The notes beneath the pieces were generated by a model. That model saw nothing but the letters and a program-made list of their open reading frames with translations, did no database searches and was not told the origin of the DNA. This document shows positions 1 to 7,792 of a DNA stretch of 40,743 nt, one piece after another. This DNA comes from Caryophanales bacterium (GTDB lineage: Bacteria > Bacillota > Bacilli > Bacillales > Bacillaceae_J), in assembly GCA_012840465.1 (NCBI GenBank), contig DULJ01000036.1, positions 1-40,743 on the forward strand. Direction: 5' to 3'. Within the stretch, counting starts at the first letter, position 1. Every line of letters starts with the position of its first letter. The translations under genes were made by a program, and so were the position numbers.

Positions 1-118
1 ACCAAAAGTGGGGCTTTTTTTCACGCATTTAGACTTTCACCTTTTCGGTGAAAAATAATTTACTTCAAATCACTTGTCAATACTACATTTTGAGTCAATT
101 TAGATAGAAGCTATGAAT

Positions 119-148
119 AATTCAGGAATAATAAATTCAGGAATAATA
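119..148. repeat. 15-bp direct tandem repeat (two copies)
   Basis: The 15-mer AATTCAGGAATAATA occurs twice head to tail at 119-133 and 134-148. The 1-405 stretch carries no convincing gene. Besides this repeat it holds a small hairpin at 35-53 (TTTCACC/GGTGAAA), a terminator at 181-211 and an 8-bp inverted repeat CAGTGACT (238-245)/AGTCACTG (273-280). The stretch is probably the 3' flank of a gene outside the window. Confidence 0.6.
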
Positions 149-180
149 ATAGAAAAGACTAGTTTGAAAACATTAGGTAA

Positions 181-211
181 CTCATCACTTTAAAAGGTGG
201 TGGGCTTTTTT
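181..211 (+). terminator. Probable intrinsic terminator
   Basis: An eight-pair stem (CTCATCAC at 181-188 with GTGGTGGG at 197-204, including two G-T pairs) is followed by C and a run of T from 206. It probably ends a transcript entering from left of the window. Confidence 0.5.
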
Positions 212-405
212 GTTTTGCTGATTTTTAGGAAAATTCACAGTGACTCCTCGGAACCCATACAGACAAAAGTTAAGTCACTGGCGGTGGATTACTAAATTTG
301 CACCACCCTTTCACTATGTAAATAGGGGCTTAAATAGAAAAAGGGACGAGGAAGGTACAAGAAACAATAACATTTCAGATAATTGAAAATATTTATAAAA
401 ATAGA

Positions 406-435
406 TTGACAATTTTCATAATGCTTTTATATAAT
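406..435 (+). promoter_or_regulatory. Sigma-A promoter for the TRAP/CoA operon leader
   Basis: A perfect -35 TTGACA (406-411) is followed after 18 nt by a perfect -10 TATAAT (430-435). Transcription would start near 442, about 270 nt upstream of the permease start, so the transcript would carry the structured leader at 568-659. A second, much weaker possibility is TTGGGG (661-666)/CATAAT (684-689) after the terminator. Confidence 0.7.
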
Positions 436-441
436 TAGGTG

Positions 442-660
442 GAAGGTTTGATAAATGTAAAAATGTTGTAAAATATTATAATCAAAATTTATTTTCACTT
501 CTAGAGAGAATACCTCTTTCATGATCAGTGATTAGAATAAATTTTAAAAACCATTAAAAGAACCGAGAAATCTACTAAATCTTGGTGAAAAACCAGATGA
601 AAACCGTAGATTTAAGCCAGTTATATCAACAACTATTGTTGATATAACTGGCTTTTTTTA
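442..660 (+). promoter_or_regulatory. Structured 5' leader, candidate riboswitch or attenuator
   Basis: The leader has two adjoining structures. A perfect 8-bp outer helix AAATCTAC (568-575)/GTAGATTT (606-613) encloses an inner hairpin (about 579-598, loop GAAAA). One base later a long terminator hairpin begins (615-653). An aptamer-like domain abutting a terminator ahead of a metabolic operon is the usual plan of a transcriptional riboswitch. I do not recognise a known class: there is no T-box, SAM, TPP, lysine, purine or FMN core. I found no strong antiterminator pairing, only a weak 581-586 with 616-620 option. Protein-mediated control through the inverted repeat is the alternative. Confidence 0.4.
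615..659 (+). terminator. Long perfect terminator hairpin inside the leader
   Basis: An uninterrupted 18-bp stem (615-632 with 636-653) has a 3-nt loop (CTA) and continues into seven T residues (653-659). It lies downstream of the 406-435 promoter and 55 nt upstream of the permease start, so read-through would be needed for expression from that promoter. Confidence 0.75.
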
Positions 661-714
661 TTGGGGGTGTCAAAAACTATTTTCATAATATCTTAAAGAA
701 AGGGAGGAAAACTA

Positions 715-2682
715 GTGGTAAAAAGCGCAAAAATCAGAGACAAAACAGAGGGAATTCGAGAGTTGGTCAATGACGGAGAATCACATCTGATTCGCATTTA
801 CTCTGGTCCGATGGCTAAAGTCATTTTTTCATTAGCTATTATCTGGTCCTTATTTCAAATTTACGTCTCAAGCTTTGGAATAATGGAAGCGATAAAATCA
901 CGTGCATGGTTTTTTGGGTTTTTAACAATTATGATTTTTTTATTGATACCTGCGACGAAAAAACAACAGTTTAAGAGAAAACTTCCTAGTATTTGGGATT
1001 GGATTTGCATCGCTTCGACCATCGCATCAGTGAGTTTTCTATTATTAAACTATGATGGCTATGCCCAAACAAGCTTGCACATTCCTCTGGACTTTTGGTT
1101 TGGAGGACTGGGAATTTTAGTTGCTTTCGAGGCTGCTAGAAGGGCTGCCGGGAATATCATGACCGGTTTGGCTGCGATATTTCTTGGATACAATTTTCTA
1201 GGTTATTACGTTCCGGGCGCTTTTGGGCATTCAGGATTAAGTCTTGAGCGCGTTATTGACACGATGTGGTGGGGATCTCAAGGGATTTTTGGTGTTGTCA
1301 TCGGAGTAGCCTCTACTTATATTTATCTATTCATTTTGTTTGGTGCTTTTTTACGAAAATGCGGGTTTATTGATTTTATTAATGACTTGGCACTTGCCAT
1401 TGCCGGCAGGTCGGCCGGGGGACCGGCTAAGGTTGCTGTTATCGCCAGCGGGTTTATGGGTATGATTAACGGAAGTGGTGTTGCAAATGCGGCAGCAGTT
1501 GGAACCGTGACGATTCCGTTAATGAAAAAGGCAGGATTTAAAAGCCATTTCGCAGGTGCAGTTGAAGCTGTTTCGGGGACAGGCGGAGTCATTGCCCCGC
1601 CAATTATGGGTGCAGCTAGTTTTGTCATGGCGGAATTTTTGGGGATACCTTATCGAACTATTATGTTAGCCGCGGCAATTCCGGCGATTTTATACTTTTT
1701 GATGTGCTTTATGTCTGTCCATTTTGAAGCCAAAAAAATGGGCATTGAAGGGTTGCCGAAAGATAGACTGCCAAATATTGTTAACGTGTTGAAAGAAAGA
1801 GGCCATTTATTCATCCCGGTCATCGTTATTGTTTCTCTTCTTGTAAGCGGTGTCACACCGCTTTATGCTGCAGTATGGTCAATGGTTTCCGCCGTTGTTG
1901 TCAGCTGGTTTAAGAAAGACACTCGAATGGGTTTAAAGGAAATTTCAGCGGCGCTTGAAGAAGGTGCGAAAGGTGTTCTAACAGTTGGTGCTGCTTGTAC
2001 AATCGTAGGAATCATCATTGGCACCATTTCAGTAACAAGCCTTGGACTAACACTTGGTAATAATATCATCACCTTAGCTGGAAACAATCTTTTCATAGTC
2101 GCCATTTTAACGATGTTGATTTGTATCATTCTTGGCATGGGTGTTCCGGTAACGGCTTCATATATTATCACAGCAACAATTTCTGCACCTCTGCTTGCTG
2201 AAATGGGAGTACCATTGCTTGTTGCACACATGTTCGCTTTTTTCTTTGCAGCACTCTCAGATATTACACCACCAGTTGCTTTATCTGCAATGGTTGCATC
2301 AGGAATTGCCAAAGCACCATTTTTCAAGGTAGCGTTTACCGCTGTCCGACTAGGGATCATTGGTTTCTTAATTCCCTACTTTTTCTTACTGAACCCTTCA
2401 TTGTTATTTGCAGGGGGAAGCACGCTGGAAAGTATTCTAGCTGGTTTGACAGGAGCCATAGGAGTTATTGCCTTATCCGCTGCACTTTCCAATTGGTTCT
2501 TAATAAAACTTAACATTATTCAAAGATTACTATTATTGGTGGCTGGATTTCTAATGATTGATCCAGGTTTTTATACGGATATCACTGGAATGATCCTACT
2601 ATTATGGGTTTTTTCATGGCAAAAGACAACCATTGCTTCATTAGCAAAAAAACAGACACCAGTGAATTCCATACCAGGTTGA
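715..2682 (+). CDS. TRAP transporter permease, fused small and large membrane subunits (TAXI type)
   Basis: This is the integral membrane part of a sodium-coupled TRAP carboxylate importer. At 655 residues it matches the fused 4TM/12TM permeases that partner TAXI receptors. The protein is hydrophobic throughout, with a DctQ-like N-terminal part (roughly residues 30-170) and a DctM-like part after it. Glycine-rich stretches typical of the large subunit are visible, such as NGSGVANAAAVGTVTIPLMK and VSGTGGVIAPPIMGAASFVM, and again near GMGVPVTASY and SDITPPVAL. The start is GTG at 715, preceded by AGGGAGGA at about 701-708. It is the first gene of a four-gene run with the receptor and two CoA-linked enzymes, so the cargo is probably an organic acid that is then activated with CoA. 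The exact substrate cannot be read from the permease. Confidence 0.9.
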   Translation: MVKSAKIRDKTEGIRELVNDGESHLIRIYSGPMAKVIFSLAIIWSLFQIYVSSFGIMEAIKSRAWFFGFLTIMIFLLIPATKKQQFKRKLPSIWDWICIASTIASVSFLLLNYDGYAQTSLHIPLDFWFGGLGILVAFEAARRAAGNIMTGLAAIFLGYNFLGYYVPGAFGHSGLSLERVIDTMWWGSQGIFGVVIGVASTYIYLFILFGAFLRKCGFIDFINDLALAIAGRSAGGPAKVAVIASGFMGMINGSGVANAAAVGTVTIPLMKKAGFKSHFAGAVEAVSGTGGVIAPPIMGAASFVMAEFLGIPYRTIMLAAAIPAILYFLMCFMSVHFEAKKMGIEGLPKDRLPNIVNVLKERGHLFIPVIVIVSLLVSGVTPLYAAVWSMVSAVVVSWFKKDTRMGLKEISAALEEGAKGVLTVGAACTIVGIIIGTISVTSLGLTLGNNIITLAGNNLFIVAILTMLICIILGMGVPVTASYIITATISAPLLAEMGVPLLVAHMFAFFFAALSDITPPVALSAMVASGIAKAPFFKVAFTAVRLGIIGFLIPYFFLLNPSLLFAGGSTLESILAGLTGAIGVIALSAALSNWFLIKLNIIQRLLLLVAGFLMIDPGFYTDITGMILLLWVFSWQKTTIASLAKKQTPVNSIPG

Positions 2683-2738
2683 TTCACCATTTTTCATAAA
2701 ATAACAATCTACTTATTTCAGGGGGGGGAAATATATTT

Positions 2739-3755
2739 ATGAAACGTTTATTGCTACTGTTGATTGCAATTTTGCTTCTTTCTATTGCTTTGCTTGGATG
2801 TAATCGAAGCACCAATATATCATCATTAAAGGTCTCTCAAGACAATGCAGACCGGCATGTAAGCGAAAAAGGCACACTTGAAGTAAACTTTGGTACCGGA
2901 ACAACGACAGGTGTTTATTATCCCCTGGGTGCTACATTGGCAAAGATTTGGAATGATAATGTTCCCAATATAAAAGTTTCTTCGCAGGCAACGGATGCAA
3001 GTGTACAGAATTTGAACTTGATGATGGAAGGTCGGCTCAATATGGGTTTCACAACTGTAGGTGTTTTGTACGAAGCTTATAACGGAACAGGTAAATTTAA
3101 AGATCGACCATATAAAGATGTAAGGGTTATTGCATCGTTATATCCGAACGTTGGTCAAGTAGTGGTCCGAAAAGGTTCGAAGATTGAATCAATCAATGAT
3201 TTTAAAGGAAAAGGTTTTGTTCCTGGTGCACCGGGAAGTTCCACTAAAGAACTTTCAGAGCAGGTTCTTTCAGCTTATAATTTGAGTTTTAACGATGTAA
3301 AAGCGCAATACGTAGGCTTTACTGAAGTAACCGAGTTAATGAGAAATAATCAAATTGACGGTGCCATAATTGAGGCGGGAATTCCGGCATCGGCTGTAGT
3401 CGAAATTACGATAGGTGCTGGGAATTTAATTAGTATTGACGATGAACATATCGAAAAAATAACTACCCAGTACCCTTGGTTATATAAACATACGATTCCA
3501 GCCAAGACATATGAAGGGCAAGTTCATGATATCACGACTGTAAGTCAAAAGAACATGATTGTTGTGCCAAAGGATATGCCTGAAGAAAAAGTTTATGAAC
3601 TAACAAAGGCATTGTGGGAAAATATTGACAGCATTACAAGCAGTATTTCCGCAGTTAAAAATATGAAATTGGAAACAGCAACAGAAGGTCTGGCTGACAT
3701 CCCGCTGCATCCAGGTGCAGAAAAGTATTATAAAGAAAAAGGTGTCTTGAAATAA
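2739..3755 (+). CDS. TAXI-family TRAP solute receptor, lipoprotein
   Basis: This is the extracytoplasmic substrate-binding protein for the permease just upstream. The N-terminus is a lipoprotein signal: basic MKR, a hydrophobic core and lipobox LLGC with the modified Cys at residue 21. The mature protein starts its fold with the TAXI signature region (VNFGTGTTTGVYYPLGATLA) and has the usual later elements, including GAPGSSTKELSEQVL. The length (338) is normal for the family. The gene lies 56 nt after the permease. Its Shine-Dalgarno is part of an unbroken run of eight G residues (2721-2728) before ATG, a slippage-prone arrangement. TAXI receptors that have been studied bind glutamate, 2-oxoglutarate or similar acids; a dicarboxylate ligand is inferred from the neighbours. 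Confidence 0.9.
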   Translation: MKRLLLLLIAILLLSIALLGCNRSTNISSLKVSQDNADRHVSEKGTLEVNFGTGTTTGVYYPLGATLAKIWNDNVPNIKVSSQATDASVQNLNLMMEGRLNMGFTTVGVLYEAYNGTGKFKDRPYKDVRVIASLYPNVGQVVVRKGSKIESINDFKGKGFVPGAPGSSTKELSEQVLSAYNLSFNDVKAQYVGFTEVTELMRNNQIDGAIIEAGIPASAVVEITIGAGNLISIDDEHIEKITTQYPWLYKHTIPAKTYEGQVHDITTVSQKNMIVVPKDMPEEKVYELTKALWENIDSITSSISAVKNMKLETATEGLADIPLHPGAEKYYKEKGVLK

Positions 3756-3792
3756 AGGGATAATGCAATTATTTACTTAAGGCGGTGATTAA

Positions 3793-4980
3793 ATGGCTGG
3801 AGCTTTAGAAGGTATTAAAGTATTAGATTTAACAAGAGTACTAGCCGGTCCGTATTGTACAATGATTTTAGGTGATTTAGGTGCCGAAATTTTGAAAGTT
3901 GAAGCACCTGGCGGAAGTGATGATACAAGATATTGGGGACCGCCCTATAAAGGAACAGAAAGTGCCTATTATTTGTGTGCAAATCGGAATAAACGTGCGA
4001 TTACTTTAAATTTAAAGACGGAGAAAGGGAAAGAAATATTAAAAAGTTTATTGGTTGAAAGTGATGTAGTGATTGAGAACTTCAAAAGTGGAACCATGGA
4101 AAAATGGGGGCTCGGCTATTCAAAACTAAAGGAAATGAATCCCAAGATTGTTTATTGTTCCATTACAGGATTTGGTCATAGTGGACCCTATCGAAATTTA
4201 CCTGGCTATGACTTTATTATTCAAGCGATGAGTGGGCTAATGAGCATTACAGGCAGTGAAGAGTCGGGGCCGGTGAAGGTTGGAGTAGCGGTTTCAGATC
4301 TATTTACAGGTTTATATGCTGTTGTTGGTATTCTTGCAGCAATAAATGAACGGAACCAATCTGGAGAAGGGCAAAGTATCGATATTTCGCTGTTTGATTC
4401 CCAACTTAGTGCCTTGGCTAATGTAGCAAGCAATTATTTAATTTCTGGTGAAATCCCGGGCTTATTAGGAAATCAACATCCTAATATCGTTCCATACCAG
4501 CTATTTGATACGAAGGATGGTCAAATGGTTGTTGCTGTTGGCAATGATGGTCAATTTAGAAAACTATGTTCATTGTTGGGAATTGAAGATATTGGAGTGG
4601 ACGAACGTTTTATTGCAAATTCGGAGCGGCTCAAAAACCGTGATGAACTTATAGAAATTCTTGCTTTTCAATTCAAATCAAAGACGTCAAAAGAATGGTT
4701 ATTTCATTTGAATGAAGCTGGTATCCCTTCAGGACCTATCCAGAATATGAAAGAGGTTTTCGGAGATCCACAGGTTATCGCAAGGGACATGATTTATGAA
4801 ATGAAACATCCTACCGCAGGGGAGATTATGGTTGTTGGAAGTCCGCTAAAACTATCTAGGACTCCCGTAAAGGTTCGCTACCATCCACCACTTGCTGGTG
4901 AGCATACAAAGGAAATCCTATTAGATATTGGTTATGCAGATGAAATGATTGAAAAAATGAAAGTCTTGGATATTATTTAA
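3793..4980 (+). CDS. Class III (CaiB/Frc family) CoA-transferase
   Basis: This enzyme moves CoA between an acyl-CoA donor and a carboxylic acid in the cytoplasm. The family N-terminus is clear (LEGIKVLDLTRVLAGPYCTM), followed by GDLGAEILKVE and the conserved FGHSGPYRNLPGYD region. The catalytic Asp of the family is at residue 169 (VGVAVSDLFTGLYA), the same number as in formyl-CoA transferase. The length of 395 residues is typical. It starts 37 nt after the receptor gene with a GGCGGTGA ribosome site and ends 13 nt before the acyl-CoA dehydrogenase. The nearest functional idea is a succinyl-CoA:glutarate CoA-transferase (SUGCT-like), because of the GCDH-like partner. Sequence alone does not exclude another acid such as a methyl-branched or unsaturated dicarboxylate. 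Confidence 0.88.
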   Translation: MAGALEGIKVLDLTRVLAGPYCTMILGDLGAEILKVEAPGGSDDTRYWGPPYKGTESAYYLCANRNKRAITLNLKTEKGKEILKSLLVESDVVIENFKSGTMEKWGLGYSKLKEMNPKIVYCSITGFGHSGPYRNLPGYDFIIQAMSGLMSITGSEESGPVKVGVAVSDLFTGLYAVVGILAAINERNQSGEGQSIDISLFDSQLSALANVASNYLISGEIPGLLGNQHPNIVPYQLFDTKDGQMVVAVGNDGQFRKLCSLLGIEDIGVDERFIANSERLKNRDELIEILAFQFKSKTSKEWLFHLNEAGIPSGPIQNMKEVFGDPQVIARDMIYEMKHPTAGEIMVVGSPLKLSRTPVKVRYHPPLAGEHTKEILLDIGYADEMIEKMKVLDII

Positions 4981-4993
4981 GGGGGAATTTACG

Positions 4994-6211
4994 ATGATGA
5001 ATTTTGGTTTTTCAGAAGAGCAAGAAATGTTAAGAAAAATGGTTAGAAGTTTTGTAGATAAGGAGATTCTGCCAAATATCGCGGAATGGGATGCAAAACA
5101 ACACTTTGAAAGAAATATCATGAAAAGATTAGCTGATTTGGATTTAATGGGTGTGTGCATTCCTGAAGAATACGGTGGCAGTGGAATGGACTATAATTCA
5201 CTGGCGATTGTATGTGAGGAACTTGAGCGCGGTGATACTGCATTTAGAACAGCAGTTTCCGTTCATACTGGGTTAAACAGTATGTCTTTATTGCAGTGGG
5301 GAAATGAAGAACAGAAACAAAAATATCTTGTACCTCAAGCAAAAGGTGAGAAAGTAGGTGCCTTCGGATTAACGGAGCCTAATGCAGGGTCTGATGTTGC
5401 TGCTATCCAAACAACGGCTATTCGGGATGGTGACAATTATATTTTAAATGGATCAAAAACATGGATCTCCCTCTGCGATGTAGCAGACAACTTTTTAGTT
5501 TTTGCTTATACAGATAAAAGTAAAAAGCACAACGGAATTTCCTGTTTTATCGTCGAACGGACGATGCCTGGTTTTTCTTCAAAGGCAATTAAAGGAAAAT
5601 TAGGTATTCGTGCAGGGAATACAGGTGAAATCTTCTTTGATAACATTCGTGTCCCTAATGAAAACCTACTTGGAAAAGAAGGGGAAGGATTTAAAATCGC
5701 GATGTCTGCCTTGGACAATGGACGTTTCACGGTTGCAGCTGGGGCCTGCGGTACGATTATGGCCTGTTTAGAAGAATCCGTGAAATATTGTCATGAACGG
5801 AAGACGTTTGGCAAAGAAATTGGCAAACATCAGTTGGTGCAACAAATGATTGCGAAAATGGAATCTGGATTGCAAATGTCTAGATTATTAGTTTATAAAG
5901 CAGGATGGTTAAAAAACAAAGGAGTAAGGAATACAAGAGAAACATCACTTGCGAAGTGGCAAGCGTGTGATTTTGCATTTCAAGCTGCAAATGACGCTGT
6001 TCAAATACACGGAGCATATGGGTATTCCCACGAATATCCAGTTGAAAGATTTTTGCGGAATGCAAAGGCTCCTGTTATCTATGAAGGAACAAGAGAAATT
6101 CATACGATTATGCAGGGTGAGTATGTTCTAGGATATCGCCAAGATAAACCGCTAGCCAATATGTTGCCTGCTTGGCCTTATGAGGCTGTAAAACAAGAAA
6201 CTTTTAAATAA
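4994..6211 (+). CDS. Acyl-CoA dehydrogenase, glutaryl-CoA-dehydrogenase-like
   Basis: This FAD enzyme oxidises a CoA thioester at the alpha-beta bond. Family motifs are present: GAFGLTEPNAGSD (123-135), GSKTWIS (153-159) and a C-terminal VIYEGTREIH with the catalytic base Glu364. The segment ELERGDTAFRTAVSVHTGL aligns with human glutaryl-CoA dehydrogenase around YRSAMSVQS. This places Arg85 and Ser89 at the residues that hold the distal carboxylate of glutaryl-CoA (Arg94 and Ser98 there). The tail after the catalytic Glu (IHTIMQG) also resembles GCDH. It sits 13 nt behind the CoA-transferase. Two in-frame ATGs (4994, 4997) follow GGGGGA. Inferred reaction: glutaryl-CoA or a close analogue to the enoyl-CoA, possibly with decarboxylation to crotonyl-CoA. 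An ordinary short- or branched-chain dehydrogenase remains possible. Confidence 0.85.
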   Translation: MMNFGFSEEQEMLRKMVRSFVDKEILPNIAEWDAKQHFERNIMKRLADLDLMGVCIPEEYGGSGMDYNSLAIVCEELERGDTAFRTAVSVHTGLNSMSLLQWGNEEQKQKYLVPQAKGEKVGAFGLTEPNAGSDVAAIQTTAIRDGDNYILNGSKTWISLCDVADNFLVFAYTDKSKKHNGISCFIVERTMPGFSSKAIKGKLGIRAGNTGEIFFDNIRVPNENLLGKEGEGFKIAMSALDNGRFTVAAGACGTIMACLEESVKYCHERKTFGKEIGKHQLVQQMIAKMESGLQMSRLLVYKAGWLKNKGVRNTRETSLAKWQACDFAFQAANDAVQIHGAYGYSHEYPVERFLRNAKAPVIYEGTREIHTIMQGEYVLGYRQDKPLANMLPAWPYEAVKQETFK

Positions 6212-6242
6212 AAATATATGTTATGTAAACCAATAGAGACAT

Positions 6243-6283
6243 TTTAAGTGAGGCTTTTAAGTAAGCCTCACTTAAATGGTTTT
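6243..6283 (+). terminator. Terminator after the acyl-CoA dehydrogenase
   Basis: A 14-bp stem (6243-6256 with 6263-6276, core AAGTGAGGCTT/AAGCCTCACTT) has a 6-nt loop and is followed by TGG and TTTTT. It separates the catabolic operon from the DUF3870-like gene, which may therefore have its own promoter or depend on read-through. Confidence 0.7.
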
Positions 6284-6390
6284 TACATTATTCAATAATT
6301 CCAGTTTTTTTTGCAGGATTTTTTCGGAATTTACGGAATTACCATAGACATAAATATAAATACATATTTTGCTAGGGGGTTAGCTATTGA

Positions 6391-6741
6391 ATGAATGGAC
6401 ATAATACAATTTTTATTGCAGGTCACTCTCGGTTGCCACAAGGAATGGCGGCTAAGAACGTTTATGAAAATTTAACAGTTACTGCAGAAGTGGACGTCAA
6501 GTATGGTGTTATTCTTGAAGCGTCTTGTACGTTAGCGACAAATCACGGTAGAGAGTTTATTGGAAAGTTATTAAGAGGATATAGTATTAAAGAGAGTATT
6601 GATGAACCAATAAAAGCTGTACAAGTCTATTATCAGGGAAAGGCAACGAATGCCATTATTGCGGCTTTAAAAGATTTACATTTTCAATTCCAACAAATGA
6701 GGCATGAAACGGGTAAAACAATTGAAAGCAACGACTTATAA
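6391..6741 (+). CDS. Small DUF3870-like protein
   Basis: This is a 116-residue soluble protein with the look of the DUF3870 family: an opening FIAGHSRLPQGMAAKNVYENL segment, a central EASCTLATNHGREFIGKLLRGYS and a C-terminal helix with AIIAALKDLHFQF. No signal peptide or membrane segment is present. It follows the CoA/TRAP operon after a terminator, in the same direction. From memory, DUF3870 proteins often sit beside TRAP transporters or amino/organic acid catabolism genes, but no biochemical role is established to my knowledge. The start is ATG 6391, 9-10 nt after AGGGGG. The family assignment is by eye and should be treated as probable. Confidence 0.7.
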   Translation: MNGHNTIFIAGHSRLPQGMAAKNVYENLTVTAEVDVKYGVILEASCTLATNHGREFIGKLLRGYSIKESIDEPIKAVQVYYQGKATNAIIAALKDLHFQFQQMRHETGKTIESNDL

Positions 6742-6842
6742 GTGTTGGAAATTTCGTTAATTATGAACATTTTCATTAGAAAGCTTATCAGATAAATGAT
6801 TGCCAGATTCATATCGTAAGGCTGTGGAGATTGACCTCCCAA

Positions 6843-6965
6843 CTAATCATGCTGCTCATTCATTCTTTCTACAAGCCATTGAACAAATTCTAGTTCTTTG
6901 GATGTTAAAGGTCTATTTAGTTCTACGCTAAATTTAGTTATTATAGATTCGTAAGTTTGTGTCAT
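6843..6965 (-). CDS. Putative small protein, 40 residues
   Basis: The minus strand encodes a 40-residue ORF beginning MTQTYESIITKFSVELNRPL and ending with VERMNEQHD, followed by TAG. It has a good ribosome binding site (AAAGGAG, 8 nt before ATG) and a charged, amphipathic, soluble composition with a well-formed hydrophobic pattern (LEFVQWLVERM), unlike a random ORF. It lies alone between the DUF3870-like gene and the GerP-like cluster, on the opposite strand to both. I recall small Bacillaceae proteins of this style (a folded LT..E..FV.W helix) but cannot name the family. The rest of the 6742-7231 gap contains only this ORF and the sigma-K-like promoter at 7070-7095. Confidence 0.55.
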   Translation of the reverse strand: MTQTYESIITKFSVELNRPLTSKELEFVQWLVERMNEQHD

Positions 6966-7069
6966 AACAAGTTCTCCTTTTGTATAACAGGTAAATCACT
7001 TTTAATATAATACAATTTGTTAAAAATGTATATATCTTTATTCAAAAGCATATCTGCTGACATGAATGA

Positions 7070-7095
7070 ACATAAAAACCCATTTCCATAAACTA
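7070..7095 (+). promoter_or_regulatory. Sigma-K-like promoter of the GerP-like cluster
   Basis: The -10 CATAAACTA (7087-7095) fits the sigma-K consensus CATANNNTA exactly. A -35 AC (7070-7071, in AACA) lies 15 nt upstream, against about 16 expected. The 5' UTR would be about 130 nt, so a nearer promoter cannot be excluded. The call agrees with the spore-coat expression of this family. Confidence 0.45.
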
Positions 7096-7231
7096 GGGTG
7101 CGTGTAGAGTTGCCAAGTTTCTTTCGTTGCATATACTTCATTTACAGGTGAATTGGTTTTTAGCAATCATTATTTTCATTGCGCGTGAATAAGATTTTTA
7201 TAGACAGTGCTAATGAAAGGTGTTGTTACGG

Positions 7232-7462
7232 ATGAAGGAAAAAACAATTATTGGGTTGTATAATATACAAATCCGCACTATGGATAGATCCGCCTCGCTG
7301 TCCATTGGAAGGGCACAACTGATCGGCACCAATACAAAGATTCACCGAAATGAGGGCTTTGGTGAGCAAAATGCTGATGGTGTTATTCGCATCGCACCTG
7401 TTTCCATCACAGAAGATTCAGATGTCATTGACACGAATTCGACCGTATATAGACCTTTATAA
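7232..7462 (+). CDS. GerPA/GerPF-like spore protein, copy 1
   Basis: The protein has 76 residues from ATG 7232, which is preceded by GAAAGG; upstream in-frame GTG and TTG codons have no ribosome site. It resembles the small GerPA/GerPF-type proteins, spore-coat components that help germinants cross the coat. The fold pattern is visible: a beta-strand start (IIGLYNIQIRTMDRSASLSI), an N/G-rich middle (HRNEGFGEQNADG) and an acidic end (SDVIDTNS). The paralogue at 7793 has the same layout (MDRNSS and DFNDTNS). B. subtilis YdgA/YdgB are similar short members. It is probably expressed in the mother cell late in sporulation. Confidence 0.7.
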   Translation: MKEKTIIGLYNIQIRTMDRSASLSIGRAQLIGTNTKIHRNEGFGEQNADGVIRIAPVSITEDSDVIDTNSTVYRPL

Positions 7463-7540
7463 ATCGTTAAATTATTGCCTTCATAGGTTATTAACTTGAT
7501 ATATCCGTCATATATTCACTTAAAGAGGGGAGGGCGACTG

Positions 7541-7789
7541 ATGGAAGGGGCATCAATCCATATCAATATTTTTATGTTAAAAATAAATTCATTTGAAAAT
7601 GCTTCTGCCGTAAATGTCGGTCAAAACCTTTTGGCAGATTGGAGAAATTCAGACAAGAAAACCCAAGGCTATGGACAAAATTTTGGGGATGGTAGTGGCT
7701 TTATAAACCCGCAGGGCTTTATTGATGACCGTGATCAAGTGGATTCCGCAGCCACCTTTAATGCCTTACCCAAAAAGAGGGAGGAATAG
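7541..7789 (+). CDS. GerPA/GerPF-like spore protein, copy 2
   Basis: The protein has 82 residues starting at ATG 7541. A strong AGAGGGGAGGG lies 7-16 nt upstream, which decides against the longer TTG start at 7496. The N-terminal half (INIFMLKINSFENASAVNVG) lines up with the MDRSAS and MDRNSS regions of its two neighbours, followed by an N/G-rich centre (GYGQNFGDGSGF) and an acidic end (DDRDQVDSA). It is the most diverged of the three, lacking the DTNS ending. It is likely a structural or permeability component of the spore coat, co-transcribed with the flanking copies. Confidence 0.7.
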   Translation: MEGASIHINIFMLKINSFENASAVNVGQNLLADWRNSDKKTQGYGQNFGDGSGFINPQGFIDDRDQVDSAATFNALPKKREE

Positions 7790-7792
7790 CAA

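Noticed and set aside
1323-2360. Long minus-strand frames opposite the TRAP permease
   Set aside because: They are shadows of the hydrophobic coding sequence, with no ribosome sites and no protein-like order.
7496-7540. Longer TTG start for the second GerP-like gene
   Set aside because: A strong ribosome site directly before ATG 7541 and alignment with its paralogues support the shorter form.
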